DNA of 64,000 nt from Massilia sp. BSC265 (GCF_000740675.1 NZ_JPXI01000033.1:62001-126000), one strand, 5' to 3'. Shown: positions 8,810-19,873, counted from the stretch's first letter. Made by a program: numbers and translations. The notes: generated by a model from the sequence alone, not told the origin.

Positions 8810-10353
8810 CCCGTGATGCGCGCAATGTCGCGATACATCGGCTGCAGCCGCCGGTACATCCGTAGATAGACCTCGCGGTACAGCCGCTCATAGACAGCCT
8901 GGTTGGCCGCGATCGGTTCGAACACCCTGCCCACCCGCGTCATGCCTCCCATCGCCGCCGCGAAATCCGGGTACAGGCCCAGTCCCACGGCGGCGTCGAT
9001 GGCCGCGCCCAGCCCCGAGGTTTCGTACACATGCGGGCGCGAGGTCGGCAGGCCGAAGATGTCGGCAGTGAGCTGCATCGCCGCGTCGCTCTGCGAGCCG
9101 CCGCCCGAGACGCGCAGCTCGGTAATGCGGGTCTTGGCGCGCCGCTCGATGCGTTCCTTTCCTTCGCGCAGCGCATACGCCAGCCCTTCCAGGATGGCAC
9201 GGTAGACATGGGCGCGGGTATGCACGTCGCCGAAACCGATGATGGCGCCCTTCGCTTCGCGCCCCGGCACCCGGATGCCCGGCGTCCAGTAGGGTTGCAG
9301 CATCAGGCCCAGCGAGCCGGGCGGCACGGCATTGGCCAGCTCGTCGAACAGGCGCTCGGGCGCCACGTCTTCGAGCAGGGCCCGCGACTGCTCGTGGTGG
9401 CCGAACTGCTCCTTGAACCAGTTGACCATCCAGTAGCCCCGGAACACCTGTACCTCGGTGCTGTAGGCGCCCGGGATCGCCGCCGGGTAAGGCGGCACGA
9501 AGGGTGTCACCTCGACATAGCGGGTGGTGGTGGTGTTGATGGTGGCCGTGGTGCCGTAGCTCAGGCAGCCAATGTGGGGCGCGCTGCAGCCGGCGCCGAT
9601 CACCTCGCAGGCCTTGTCGGCGGCCGCCGCCAGCAGCGGCAAGCCGGCGGGGATGCCGGTATCGCGGGCAGCTTCCGCGCTGATCGTTCCCAGCTGCGTT
9701 CCCGGTTCCTGCAGTTCGGGCAGCATGCGCGGCTCCACCGCCAGCGCCTGCCACTTCCAGTCGCGCCGGCCGGCCCACCTGCGGCGCCGGTAGTCGAAAG
9801 GAAGATAAGCCACCTGCGAGCCGGACGAATCGGCGAAGCGCCCGCACAGGCGCCAGTTCAGGTAGCCCGACAGCAGCAGGAATTTGTGCGTTGCTTCCCA
9901 CACCTCGGGCTGGTGGGCCCGGATCCAGTTGATCTCGGCTTCGCCGCGGAAGTAATCGATGGTGCCGCTCACCCGCGCCAGCTTGAAGGCGCCGCGCCAC
10001 AGCGGTCCGATGGGCGGCACGAGCTCGGTGCGGCGCTGGTCGAGCCAGGTGATGGCCGGGCGTAGCGCCCTGCCCGCGCGGTCGACGTTGATGACGGTGC
10101 CGCGCTGGGTGGTCACGGCCACGCCGGCGAGGCGGGTACGGTCCACGTCCGGCTGGGTCCAGAGCTGCCGGCAGGCCTGGCACAGCGCCTGCCAGAAGCC
10201 CTCCGGGTCGTGCTCGGCCCAGCCGGGATGCTCGCTGCGGTAGTCCAGCAAGGGCACCTGCGCCTTGGCGACGATGTCGCCCCGCAGGTCGAACAGCAGG
10301 GCGCGCACGCTCTGGGTGCCGTTGTCGATGGCGAGGATCAGAGGGTCATGCAT
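8791..10353 (-). CDS. FGGY-family carbohydrate kinase
   Basis: 520 residues from [14 protein letters not shown]. That ATG (10351-10353) overlaps the stop of the upstream GlpD-like gene by 8 bases; an upstream in-frame extension lies inside that gene and is ignored. The N-terminal phosphate-1 loop [15 protein letters not shown] and the C-terminal [19 protein letters not shown] adenosine motif show an ASKHA-fold kinase such as glycerol, xylulose or erythritol kinase. It is the last gene of a tightly overlapping three-gene operon with two flavoproteins acting on glycerol-phosphate-like compounds. A glycerol- or dihydroxyacetone-type substrate is therefore inferred. The strict glycerol-kinase signature is not obvious. 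Confidence 0.88.
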   Translation of the reverse strand: MHDPLILAIDNGTQSVRALLFDLRGDIVAKAQVPLLDYRSEHPGWAEHDPEGFWQALCQACRQLWTQPDVDRTRLAGVAVTTQRGTVINVDRAGRALRPAITWLDQRRTELVPPIGPLWRGAFKLARVSGTIDYFRGEAEINWIRAHQPEVWEATHKFLLLSGYLNWRLCGRFADSSGSQVAYLPFDYRRRRWAGRRDWKWQALAVEPRMLPELQEPGTQLGTISAEAARDTGIPAGLPLLAAAADKACEVIGAGCSAPHIGCLSYGTTATINTTTTRYVEVTPFVPPYPAAIPGAYSTEVQVFRGYWMVNWFKEQFGHHEQSRALLEDVAPERLFDELANAVPPGSLGLMLQPYWTPGIRVPGREAKGAIIGFGDVHTRAHVYRAILEGLAYALREGKERIERRAKTRITELRVSGGGSQSDAAMQLTADIFGLPTSRPHVYETSGLGAAIDAAVGLGLYPDFAAAMGGMTRVGRVFEPIAANQAVYERLYREVYLRMYRRLQPMYRDIARITGYPQVT

Positions 10354-11917
10354 GGGTGCGTTCGTGCGTGTCGGTGCCGGGCAGCCCGTAATGGCTCCGG
10401 CACAATTGGAAATAGGCGGCCTGCTCGGTTTCCCAGTGCGCATCGCTCCAGCCGAGCTCCGGCTGGCAGATCGCGCGGATACGCGCCATGTGGGCGATGC
10501 CGCCGCCGCGCAGCTGGATGCCCAGGCGGGTGCGGCGCAGCAGCAGGTCTTCGAGCCGCTGCACGGCTTCGCGGCGCGCGGCCCAGCGCAGTTCGGCCCA
10601 GGGCGTCAGCGTGCCGGGGATGGGGTCGAGCTCGCCATCGCGGGCGGCGTCGACCAGGGCCTGGGCATGGCGCCCGTGACGGCCCGCCAGGCGCCGCAGG
10701 ACGGCGGGCACTACCGCGCGCGGGCCGTTCGGGACGGCGTGCGGCGAGAACACAGGCCGCGGCGCCAGGTCCGCCCGCCACCCCGGCAGCTGGCGCGCCA
10801 CGTGGCGCAAGGTGTCGAGGGCGATCGCGCGGAAGGTGGTCAGCTTGCCGCCGGTGACAGCGACCAGGCCCGGCTCGTCCCAGACCAGGTGTTCGCGCGT
10901 CTCCTTGGACGGCGCCCCTCGCGTCCCGCTGTCGAGCACCGGTCGCACGCCCGCGTAGGTGGCGAGCACGTCGCCGTCGTCCAACTGCAGCTGCGGGAAC
11001 TGCGCCCGCAGCGCCGCCATCAGGTAGTCGAACTCGGCACGCGTGACCTTCGCTTCGCACGCCAGGCCGTCAGCGTGGTCGACGTCGGTCGTGCCCACCA
11101 GCGTCACGCCTTCCCAGGGGAAGGCGAACACCGGCCGGCCATCGAGAGGGTGCATCAGGCTGACCGCCTGCGCCAGCGGCAGGCGCCAGGCCGGCAGCAC
11201 CAGGTGACTGCCGCGCAGCGGACGCAAGCGAGGTATCCGCCCCTGCCCGCCCGGCCCGGCGATGCCGCAGGCCCAGGCGCCGGTGGCGTTGACCACGACC
11301 CGCGCCGCCACCTCGCCGGCCGCACCGGTGCGCCCGTCGCGCAGCAGCGCCCCGCTCACCCGGCCATCGGCGCGCAGCAAGGATTCGACCGCCACGTAGT
11401 TGCGCGCCTCGGCGCCGTGGCTGCGCGCTTCGTCGAGCACGCGCAGCACCAGGCGGGCGTCGTCGGTCTTGGCATCGAGGTAGCGGATCCCGCCCGCCAG
11501 GCCCTCGCTGCGGATGTTCGGGGCCAGCATCCGGAAGCCGTCGGCATCGAGCCAGTGCACTTCCCGTCGCCCGGCCAGCAAGTCGTACACCGCCAGGCCG
11601 GCGAGGAAACTGCGCCGCTTGCGCGCGCTGTTGCCATAGTCCGGGAAGGCGAATCCCTGGGGTTCGACCAGACCCGGCGCGTCGCGCAGCAGCGCTTCCC
11701 GTTCGCGCACCGATTCGCGCGTCAGGCGCAGCCGGCCCTCGGCTAGGTAGCGCAGGCCGCCATGGACCAGCTTGGACGAGCGGCTTGAGGTGCCCCAGGC
11801 GAAGTCGCGCTGCTCGACCAGCAGGGCGGTCAAGCCGCGCCGCGCCGCTTCCAGCAGGATGCCGGCGCCGGTGATACCGCCGCCGATCACCAGGATGTCG
11901 AGTTCCTTCCGCTTCAT
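10346..11917 (-). CDS. GlpD-like FAD-dependent glycerol-3-phosphate dehydrogenase/oxidase
   Basis: 523 residues. It starts with the FAD-binding Rossmann loop [12 protein letters not shown] and continues with the GlpD signature [17 protein letters not shown]. The C-terminal ~120 residues form the DAO_C cap domain ([20 protein letters not shown]). The family oxidises sn-glycerol-3-phosphate to dihydroxyacetone phosphate at the inner membrane, passing electrons to quinone or oxygen. It overlaps both neighbours (4 and 8 bases). The partner genes, an AGPS-like oxidase and an FGGY kinase, suggest a specialised copy rather than the housekeeping glpD. Confidence 0.9.
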   Translation of the reverse strand: MKRKELDILVIGGGITGAGILLEAARRGLTALLVEQRDFAWGTSSRSSKLVHGGLRYLAEGRLRLTRESVREREALLRDAPGLVEPQGFAFPDYGNSARKRRSFLAGLAVYDLLAGRREVHWLDADGFRMLAPNIRSEGLAGGIRYLDAKTDDARLVLRVLDEARSHGAEARNYVAVESLLRADGRVSGALLRDGRTGAAGEVAARVVVNATGAWACGIAGPGGQGRIPRLRPLRGSHLVLPAWRLPLAQAVSLMHPLDGRPVFAFPWEGVTLVGTTDVDHADGLACEAKVTRAEFDYLMAALRAQFPQLQLDDGDVLATYAGVRPVLDSGTRGAPSKETREHLVWDEPGLVAVTGGKLTTFRAIALDTLRHVARQLPGWRADLAPRPVFSPHAVPNGPRAVVPAVLRRLAGRHGRHAQALVDAARDGELDPIPGTLTPWAELRWAARREAVQRLEDLLLRRTRLGIQLRGGGIAHMARIRAICQPELGWSDAHWETEQAAYFQLCRSHYGLPGTDTHERTHA

Positions 11918-13509
11918 GGCGCGACCAGCTTGCCCGGGTTCATGCGCCCGTCCGGGTCGAAATGGCGGAACAGCGCCGCCATCGCGCCCAGACCCAGCTC
12001 GCCCTTTTCATGCGCCAGCCAGGGTGCATGGTCGGTCCCGACGCCATGCTGGTGGCTGATGGTGCCCCCGGCCGCCACGATGGCGTCGGACACGCGCTCC
12101 TTCAACCGGCGCCAGCGCGCCAGGTCGGCCTCGTACTGTCCGGCCAGGCGGAACACGAAGGTCGAGTAGACGCTGGCGCCCTGCGGGTAGATGTGTGACA
12201 GGTGGGTATAGGCGTGCACCCGTTCGCCGCAGGCCTGAAGCGCCGCGCCGGCGGCGCGCTCGATGCCGCCAATCGCCGCGCTCACGCGCGGCCAGTCGAG
12301 CGCCGTCTCGACGGTGTCGATCGCATAGCCGTGTCGCCAGGCGGCGTTGCGCAGGTAGACGCTGCGGAAGCGGTTGCGGCGCCAGCGCTCGCCCAGGCCG
12401 CGGCCCACGTGCACGCCGCCGTGCGCTCGCGCCAGCTTGACGGCCGCGCGCAGGGCCGGCACGGCCTGCGCTTTGGAACCGCTGACGCCGAGCATCAGCA
12501 TGCACTTGCCTTCGGCGCAGCCGCGCAGCGACAGCCAGGCTTCCAGCACCCGCACCAGCCTTGCGTGGCCGGCCAGGGTCAACATGGTGGTGGTCTCGAG
12601 CGCATTCGACAGGCGCAGCATCGACAGCGGCAGCCGCGCCTGCGCCAGTTCGCGCACCGCCTGCAGCGCGCTGTCCCAGTTCGGGAAGAACACCGCATGG
12701 AAGGCTTCGTGCTGCGGCAGGCGGCTGACGCGCACCGTGGCTTCAGTCAGGATACCGAGCCGGCCTTCGGAGCCGAGCACCATCTCGCGCAGGTCGACGC
12801 CGGCGCTGGATGCGGGAAAGGTCGGGATGTCGAGGGTGCCTCTGGGCGTCTCGACCCGGCCGCCTGCGAACATCTGTTCGATGCGCCCGTAGCGTAGCGA
12901 CTGCTGGCCGGAGGAGCGCGTCACCACCCAGCCGCCCAGGGTCGAGTATTCGAAGGATTGCGGAAAGTGCCCGAGCGTATAGCCGTGCGCGCGCAACTGG
13001 GCTTCCAGGTCCGGCCCGGCCACGCCGGCGCCAAAGGTCGCCAGCTGGGCTTCGCGGTCGAGCGAGACCAGGGCGCGCATGCGGCCCATGGCGATCGTGA
13101 GGGTCGGGCGCGCGGCGTCGTGCACGCCCAGGTGGCCGGCGACGCTGGTGCCGCCGCCATAGGGGATCACGGCGGCGCCATGGGCGGCGGCGAAGGCCAG
13201 CAGCTCGCGCACCTGCTCCGCGCTTTCCGGATAGGCCACGCCATCCGGTGCCGCTTCGATGCGGCCATGGCGCAGCCGCAGCCAGTCCGGCAGGCTCTGT
13301 CCCAGTGCGTGGCGCAGCCTGGACTGGGGACTGGCATCGACCAGGGGGTGCGGCGGCAGGCGCCCCGGCACCAGCTGCGCGCAGGCCGCATCGAACGTGG
13401 CATCCGTGGGCGCACTGCCCTGCCCCAAGCGCTCGAAGAGGAAGTACCGTGCCTCGGTACCCAGCTCCATGTCGACCGAATCGTCCCCCCAGCCATTCCA
13501 GCGCCGCAT
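11914..13509 (-). CDS. FAD-binding oxidase resembling alkyl-DHAP synthase (AGPS)
   Basis: 531 residues of the VAO/PCMH flavoprotein superfamily. The FAD-binding domain shows VIPYGGGTSVAGHLG and then HFPQSFEYSTLGGWVVTRSS, which closely follows the AGPS pattern of substrate-pocket residues. The C-terminal domain has YTHLSHIYPQGASVY and ISHQHGVGTDHAPW, corresponding to the histidine-rich HHHGVG motif of AGPS. AGPS exchanges the acyl group of acyl-DHAP for a fatty alcohol to make an ether bond. Bacterial relatives may do this or act as glycolate/lactate-type dehydrogenases. It is the first gene of the three-gene operon and divergent from the AraC regulator. Confidence 0.82.
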   Translation of the reverse strand: MRRWNGWGDDSVDMELGTEARYFLFERLGQGSAPTDATFDAACAQLVPGRLPPHPLVDASPQSRLRHALGQSLPDWLRLRHGRIEAAPDGVAYPESAEQVRELLAFAAAHGAAVIPYGGGTSVAGHLGVHDAARPTLTIAMGRMRALVSLDREAQLATFGAGVAGPDLEAQLRAHGYTLGHFPQSFEYSTLGGWVVTRSSGQQSLRYGRIEQMFAGGRVETPRGTLDIPTFPASSAGVDLREMVLGSEGRLGILTEATVRVSRLPQHEAFHAVFFPNWDSALQAVRELAQARLPLSMLRLSNALETTTMLTLAGHARLVRVLEAWLSLRGCAEGKCMLMLGVSGSKAQAVPALRAAVKLARAHGGVHVGRGLGERWRRNRFRSVYLRNAAWRHGYAIDTVETALDWPRVSAAIGGIERAAGAALQACGERVHAYTHLSHIYPQGASVYSTFVFRLAGQYEADLARWRRLKERVSDAIVAAGGTISHQHGVGTDHAPWLAHEKGELGLGAMAALFRHFDPDGRMNPGKLVAP

Positions 13510-13581
13510 CCCTGTCCCCTTTTACTTGAGCTTGCATTTATGCCAGAGTAACGGTTCATTGCCTACCTGTCTTGCGCTTTC

Positions 13582-14646
13582 ATGACACAGCCTTGCTCCA
13601 TCGCGCCATCCGCTCCGCCCGATGCCGGTCGGGTCACCGGCGCCTACCTGCAGCCGGTCGTCGAGACCGCCGCCGCCCTTGGCGTCGATGCCGGACGGCT
13701 GGCGCGCGCCGCCAGCCTGCATGAAACGGCGCTCTCGCCCCTGCCCGAATCGCTGCCGGCATGCGACTACATCGCGGTCCTCGATGCCGGCGCCCGGCTC
13801 ACGGGCGACGCGCACTTCGGCCTGCACGTGGGCGAACGGGTCCGCCCCTCGACCTTTTCGGTCTACGGCCTGGTGCTGATGGCCTGCCGCGACTTCGGCC
13901 AGGCCCTGGAGCAGACGCAGCGCTACGAGGGGCTGGCCCATGATCTCGGCCGGACGATGCTCTCGGTGGAGGGGGAGGAGGCGCTGTACGGCTGGACCAC
14001 CCATTACCCGGCTGCCACCCGGCACCTGGTGGAGAGCGTGTTCGCCGGCATCCGCGTCTTCGGCAGCTGGCTGGCCGGACGGCCGCTCGCGCCGACGCGC
14101 ATGGCCTTCACGCATCGCAGCGATGCTTCGGCAAGGGAATACCTGCGCGTGCTCGGCGTGCAGCCGCGGTTCGGCGCCCCCGCCAACCTGGCAGCCTTCG
14201 ATGCGGGCTTGCTGGCGATGCCGGTGCCGAATGCGGACCCCAGCCTGTACCCGGTGCTGCGCCAGCACGCGGAGCGCCTGCTGGGCGAACGCGCCGCGCT
14301 GGGTGCCGGGGTGGCGGCGCAGGCGCGTGCCGCCGTGATCCGTGCCCTCGCCCAGGGCGGCGCCCGGCTGCCGGCGGTGGCGGCGCAGCTCGGCCTGTCG
14401 CCGCGCACGCTGCAGCGCAAGCTGGCCGATGCCGGCTGCGGCTTCCAGGAGGTGCTCGACAGCGTCCGTTACGAACTGGCGCAGGCCTATCTTCGTCAGC
14501 GCGACCTGAGCCTGGCGGACATCGCCTTCCTGCTCGGATACCAGGAGCAGAGTGCCTTCACCCATGCCTTCCGCGTGTGGTCGGGCATGAATCCGGGCGC
14601 GTGGCGCGACGCGCTCGCCCCCGGCTACCCGGCGGCAGCTTCCTGA
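13582..14646 (+). CDS. AraC-family transcriptional regulator (arabinose-binding-like N-terminus)
   Basis: 354 residues. The N-terminal ~220 residues match the 'Arabinose_bd' (OruR/ArgR-like) effector domain seen in many proteobacterial AraC proteins. The C-terminal ~100 residues hold the double helix-turn-helix, ending in the family signature (DIAFLLGYQEQSAFTHAFRVW). It is divergent from the AGPS-like/GlpD-like/kinase operon across a 72-base gap, so it is the likely regulator of that operon. The effector is unknown. Its 3' end overlaps the broken ABC gene by 22 bases tail-to-tail. Confidence 0.9.
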   Translation: MTQPCSIAPSAPPDAGRVTGAYLQPVVETAAALGVDAGRLARAASLHETALSPLPESLPACDYIAVLDAGARLTGDAHFGLHVGERVRPSTFSVYGLVLMACRDFGQALEQTQRYEGLAHDLGRTMLSVEGEEALYGWTTHYPAATRHLVESVFAGIRVFGSWLAGRPLAPTRMAFTHRSDASAREYLRVLGVQPRFGAPANLAAFDAGLLAMPVPNADPSLYPVLRQHAERLLGERAALGAGVAAQARAAVIRALAQGGARLPAVAAQLGLSPRTLQRKLADAGCGFQEVLDSVRYELAQAYLRQRDLSLADIAFLLGYQEQSAFTHAFRVWSGMNPGAWRDALAPGYPAAAS

Positions 14647-15780
14647 CGCTCCCGCCGCGCATCGGGAACCCTGCCGCCCGGCTGCTCGTGCTGCCCGTCG
14701 AACCGGAAGCCGGCCGCTTCATGCAGCTCCCATGCGCCCTCGCCCTTCAGGCACAGCACGTGGGTGTGGTGGCGCAGCACCGCAGCGCGGTAGGCGATGC
14801 TGACGAGCGTCGCGCCGCTGTCGCGCAGGCGCGCATACAGCGAGGCCTCGTTGCCGGCATCGAGCGCGCTGGTGGCCTCGTCCAGGACGACGATCGTCGG
14901 CTTGTGCACCAGCACCCTGGCGAAGCCCAGGCGCTGCTGCTCGCCGACCGACAGCAGTTTTTCCCAGTCATGCACCGCATCCAGGCCGCCTACCCGCTCG
15001 GCCAGGCGCGGCAGGTGGACCTGGCGCAGGATGTCCAGCAACTGCGCGTCGCTCAGGCCGGCATGCGCGCTGGGGTAGACGAGCTGGCTGCGCAGCGTGC
15101 CCGACTGCAGGTAGGGTCGCTGGGGCAGGAAGAAGAACTGGTCCAGGGACGGGCGGTGGATCACGCCGCTGCCCCGGTGCCACAGGCCCGCGATTGCGCG
15201 CAGCAGCGAACTCTTGCCGCAGCCGCTCTCGCCGGTGATGAGCAGCGCGTCGCCCGGCTTCAAGGCAAGGGAAAGTTCCTTGATGAGCACCCGCTCCGAA
15301 GCCCAGGAAGATGAGCAGGAAATGGATCGACCGGCCCGTGAAGCTGTTGATGTCTTCGCTGATGCGCTGGTCGGGGTTGTCGATCTCGCTGTCGGTGCCC
15401 AGCCGGTAGTACTTGCGGCCCTTCAGGTAGCCGTCGAGGAAGCGCGCGGTGAGCCAGCGCCGCCACTGGTTGGCGAAGCGGTCGCGCAGGTAGTAATAGA
15501 TGGCGTAGACCGGCACCGCGACCGCCAGCGCCGAGGTCATCTCGCCGGCCTGGTTGTTGAGCATCACGGCCAGCTTGGTTTCGGCCAGCATCAGCACGAT
15601 CAGGAGGGGCAGCAGGGTCCAGGCCTGTTTCTTCTTTTCTCCCAGCCAGTAGGGTTTTGCCACGCTGACGAATTGCTTCCATGCAGCGAGCGACAAGGGT
15701 GCGGCACGGCGCCCTTCGTCGCTTCCCTCCGCGACGTGAGCGGTTGCGGCGTCCTTGGGTGCGGAGGTAGGCGTGCTCAT
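14625..15780 (-). pseudogene. Broken SbmA/YddA-like ABC transporter (membrane-ATPase fusion)
   Basis: From ATG 15780 the protein reads as the start of an ABC transporter of the SbmA/BacA/ABCD type: a hydrophobic segment near residues 52-70, then SEIDNPDQRISEDINSFTGR, the conserved loop after helix 2. At about 15,300 this frame runs into nonsense. A different frame (14625 to ~15305) continues with VLIKELSLALKPGDALLITG, Walker A GESGCGKSS, signature SVGEQQRLGFARVLVHKP and Walker B IVVLDEATSA. The rest of the membrane domain, about 200 residues, is missing. This is a large internal deletion with a frameshift at the junction. Family members are ~580 residues and continuous. It is non-functional unless it is an assembly error. 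Confidence 0.8.
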
Positions 15781-15885
15781 GCTGGGTACCCTGCGGTTGA
15801 CTACTTGGGCCCAGCATACGGCCGCGCATGGAGCTGTTCAGTGCGGAAACAGACATAGCCGTTGTCCGAAGCACCGGCGCACCGA

Positions 15886-17535
15886 CTAGGTGCCCGCCGT
15901 GCCCCCCTGCGCCCCGGCTCGGGGCTGGATGGCGTCGAGCTGCTCGGGCGCGAACACGACGGTCTGGGCCGGGAAGGCAAGCCCGATCCCCGCTGCTTCG
16001 AGGCGGGCTATGATGGACATCAGGAGCGCTTCGCGCACGATCACGCTGGCATCCCAGTCGGGCGCCTCGATGTAGGAGAACACTTCGATATGGAAGGAGC
16101 GCTCGCCGATTGCGGCCAGGTTCGCCCGCGCACCTTCCGCAATGTCGGTACGCTCGAGCAGCACGCCCTTGACGATGCGCACGGCTTCTTCGATTTTCGC
16201 GGCAGGCGTCCGGTAATCCACCCCGATGACCGGATTGAACAGGAAGCGGTCGCGCGCCGCGAAGTTCTCGATCTGGCGGGCCGAGAAGTCGCCGTTGGGA
16301 ATGGTGACCAGGGTGCGTCCAAGCGTGCGGATGCGGGTCGAGCGGATACCGACGTCTTCGACCGTACCGACCACGTCGCCCACCTTGATGAAGTCGCCCA
16401 CCTGCGCGGGCCGGTCGGCGATCACGGTCACGCTGCCCACCAGGTTTTCCACGGTCTTCTGCGCCCCCAGCGCCAGGGCGATGCCGCCGATGCCGAGCGC
16501 TGCGATGCCGGTGGTCACGTCGATGCCGAAGGTGTCGAGGATACCGATCCCGAAAAACATGAGCAGTACCACCTTCGCGGTACGCCGCAGCAGGACGATG
16601 ACGGACACGACCTGGCGCCGTCCGCGCCGCTGCATGCGCGTGATGGCCAGCTGGGCGATGGCGTCCACCAGGCGCAGGCCGAACCAGACGAAGGCGATGA
16701 CCAGCAGGATGCCGGTGTAGCGCAGCAGCGTCTGGCGCGCCACGATGGCGACCGGCAAGCGCTCGGCCCATTCGAAGAACACGAACACCGCAATCAGGAG
16801 GCTCAGCGGCGGCAGGGCTGCCTCGAAGAAGCGGTAGACGCCATTGGCGGCGGGATCGGCCACCAGGCGGCGCATGATGACGACCAGGATCGTCGCGACC
16901 ATCCACAAGCTGCCGATGACCAGCACGGCGAGGCCGACCAGCATGCCCCAGTCTTCCAGGGGCGCGCCGGCCACGGTGAATTCAGGGCGCTGGCTGTCGA
17001 GCTGGCCGGCCTGCCGGCCGGTGACGGCCGCGATGCTCGTCGCCGTCTCCCGCGAGACGCGCCAGATCTGCAGGCCCTCCTCTTCGCCGCGGCTGAGCAG
17101 CACCGGGATGGTCCTGCCCTTGATCCTGATTTCGCCGACCCGCTCCCGGTCGACGGGAAGTTCGTCGCCGATCCTGCCGGGGCCGTCGTTCGACAAGGCG
17201 GCATAGGGTTCCAGCGAGCCGCCGCTGTCGAGCAGCGCCTGGAACTCGCGCGCCCTCGCCGCGGCGGCGGCGCGCTGCCGGCTGGTGTTCGAGGGAAGGT
17301 CGAAATACTGGGCGGCGCGGTCGTAGTCGTGCTCCGCCAGGGCCCGGATCAGTCCCGAGATCGTGGAACGCGGCGTTTCGCGGCCAAGGAGATCGGCCTG
17401 GGTGGCCGCAGCCGGGGTGGCCGCTTCGGGCTCGGCAGCAAAGAGCGGAGCAAGCGCAGCTGCCGGCGGGATGGCTGCGAACAGCAGGCAGACAAGCCAC
17501 AAAGGAATCAGGAATTTCGGAAAGGAAAAACGCAT
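15886..17535 (-). CDS. MscS-family mechanosensitive ion channel
   Basis: 549 residues from MRFSFPKFLIPLWLVCLLFA, which gives a clean signal peptide and has GGAG 11 bases upstream; a start at 17580 would add 15 residues. A periplasmic domain of ~170 residues is followed by several membrane helices. Then comes the MscS pore helix TTGIAALGIGGIALALGAQK and the beta domain (ENLVGSVTVIADRPAQVGDF, TLVTIPNGDF). The C-terminal alpha/beta cage ends near 540. It lies in the inner membrane and relieves turgor on osmotic downshock. The long N-terminus resembles the larger YbiO/YnaI-type relatives. Confidence 0.9.
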   Translation of the reverse strand: MRFSFPKFLIPLWLVCLLFAAIPPAAALAPLFAAEPEAATPAAATQADLLGRETPRSTISGLIRALAEHDYDRAAQYFDLPSNTSRQRAAAAARAREFQALLDSGGSLEPYAALSNDGPGRIGDELPVDRERVGEIRIKGRTIPVLLSRGEEEGLQIWRVSRETATSIAAVTGRQAGQLDSQRPEFTVAGAPLEDWGMLVGLAVLVIGSLWMVATILVVIMRRLVADPAANGVYRFFEAALPPLSLLIAVFVFFEWAERLPVAIVARQTLLRYTGILLVIAFVWFGLRLVDAIAQLAITRMQRRGRRQVVSVIVLLRRTAKVVLLMFFGIGILDTFGIDVTTGIAALGIGGIALALGAQKTVENLVGSVTVIADRPAQVGDFIKVGDVVGTVEDVGIRSTRIRTLGRTLVTIPNGDFSARQIENFAARDRFLFNPVIGVDYRTPAAKIEEAVRIVKGVLLERTDIAEGARANLAAIGERSFHIEVFSYIEAPDWDASVIVREALLMSIIARLEAAGIGLAFPAQTVVFAPEQLDAIQPRAGAQGGTAGT

Positions 17536-17636
17536 CGCGAATACAGCTCCTACGAACGTGGGCAGCGCGAAGTCTAGCATCCGGTCGGCCCCGCCTCCGT
17601 CCGGGTGCCGTCCCCATCGCTTCTCCGGGCAAGGGC

Positions 17637-17642
17637 TATAAT
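17637..17642 (+). promoter_or_regulatory. Perfect -10 hexamer upstream of dapC
   Basis: TATAAT lies 47 bases before the dapC GTG start in the gap between the divergent mscS-like gene and dapC. No convincing -35 box is visible at 16-18 bases. Confidence 0.4.
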
Positions 17643-17689
17643 TGTCTGAATATCCAAAGTGAACAGGCCGCTCATGTGCGGTTACCGAC

Positions 17690-18901
17690 GTGAATCCACA
17701 TCTCGACCAGCTCCATCCCTACCCCTTCGAGCAGCTGCGCCAGCTCTTCGCCGGCGTCACCCCGAATCCCGCCCACGGTCCGATCAGCCTCGGCATCGGT
17801 GAGCCCAAGCACCCGACCCCGGCCTTCATCGAAAAAGCCCTGATGCATGCGATGGCGGGACTGTCGGTCTATCCCAGCACGCATGGCGGCGAAGCGCTGC
17901 GCGCGGCGATCGCCAGCTGGCTGGAGCATCGTTACGGCATCCCGGGCGTCGATCCGGCCACCATGGTGCTGCCGGTGAACGGCTCGCGCGAGGCCCTGTT
18001 CGCCTTCGCCCAGTGCGTGGTCGACGCTTCGCGCGGCGAGGCGCTGGTGATGAGCCCGAACCCCTTCTACCAGATCTACGAAGGCGCCGCCTACCTGAGC
18101 GGGGCCACGCCCTACTATGTCAACTCGGAACCCGGCCGCAACTTCGCGCCCGACTACGACAGCGTGCCGGATGAAGTGTGGTCGCGCGTGCAGCTCCTGT
18201 ACGTGTGCTCGCCGGGCAACCCGACCGGCGCCGTGCTCACGCAGGAAGACTGGGAGGGGCTGTTCGCGCTGTCCGACCGCCACGGCTTCGTGATCGCGGC
18301 GGACGAGTGCTATTCCGAGATCTATTTCGGCTCGACTCCGCCGCTGGGCGCGCTCGAAGCGGCCCACGCCCTGGGCCGCAGCGAAGGTGCCCGTCCGTAC
18401 GCCAACCTGGTCGTGTTCTCCAGCCTGTCGAAACGCTCGAACGTGCCGGGCATGCGCTCGGGCTTCGTGGCGGGCGACCCTCAGCTGCTGAAAAAATTCC
18501 TGCTCTACCGCACCTACAGCGGCGGCGCGATGTCGCCGCCGATCCAGGCGGCGTCGATCGCGGCCTGGAACGACGAGCAGCACGTGCAGGAAAACCGCGC
18601 GCTGTACCGCGAGAAGTTCAACCTGATTACCCCGCTCTTGAGGGAGGTGATGGACGTCGAACTGCCGGACGCCGGCTTCTACCTGTGGGCCGACGTGCGC
18701 CGCACCGGCCTGTCGGACCTTGACTTCGCACGCCGCCTGTACGCCGAATATAATGTGACGGTTTTGCCAGGCAGTTATCTTGCACGCGAAGCGCACGGCC
18801 TCAACCCGGGCCGCAACCGCATCCGCATGGCGCTGGTTGCCAGCGTCGACGAAGGACTCGAAGCCGCCACCCGCATCGTCGAGTTCTGCAAGGGCCTTTG
18901 A
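17690..18901 (+). CDS. dapC: Succinyldiaminopimelate transaminase (DapC)
   Basis: 403 residues from a GTG start (protein begins MNPHLDQLHPYPFEQLRQLF). It is a fold-type-I aminotransferase converting N-succinyl-2-amino-6-ketopimelate and glutamate to N-succinyl-LL-DAP in lysine and peptidoglycan synthesis. Family features are ISLGIGEPKHPTP at the N-terminus, CSPGNPTGAVL, ADECYSEIYF, and the PLP lysine in SSLSKRSNVPGMRSGF near residue 247. dapD follows 48 bases downstream and dapE lies 5 kb further on, consistent with the beta-proteobacterial lysine cluster. Confidence 0.93.
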   Translation: MNPHLDQLHPYPFEQLRQLFAGVTPNPAHGPISLGIGEPKHPTPAFIEKALMHAMAGLSVYPSTHGGEALRAAIASWLEHRYGIPGVDPATMVLPVNGSREALFAFAQCVVDASRGEALVMSPNPFYQIYEGAAYLSGATPYYVNSEPGRNFAPDYDSVPDEVWSRVQLLYVCSPGNPTGAVLTQEDWEGLFALSDRHGFVIAADECYSEIYFGSTPPLGALEAAHALGRSEGARPYANLVVFSSLSKRSNVPGMRSGFVAGDPQLLKKFLLYRTYSGGAMSPPIQAASIAAWNDEQHVQENRALYREKFNLITPLLREVMDVELPDAGFYLWADVRRTGLSDLDFARRLYAEYNVTVLPGSYLAREAHGLNPGRNRIRMALVASVDEGLEAATRIVEFCKGL

Positions 18902-18949
18902 TTGCCAATGAGCGGCAGTACCAAACAAATCCTTAACTAGAGAATCATC

Positions 18950-19777
<828 letters not shown>

Positions 19778-19780
19778 TTT

Positions 19781-19840
19781 GCTCGTCGACCGCGTGGCGG
19801 TTGCAGGGTGGGCAGGTCTCCTGCCCACGCGGTCGACCAG
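19781..19840. repeat. REP-like nested hairpin (copy 1)
   Basis: An outer inverted repeat of about 17 bp (19781-19797 with 19824-19840, one mismatch, containing GTCGACCGCGTGG) encloses an inner stem GTGGGCAGG / CCTGCCCAC (19808-19828). It sits between dapD and pilU. It shares the GGGTGGGC...GCCCACGCG core with the elements near 26.03, 45.53, 49.25 and 61.86 kb. It may also end dapD transcription. Confidence 0.7.
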
Positions 19841-19873
19841 CAGTAGAGCACTACCACATTAGGAGACGATGAC

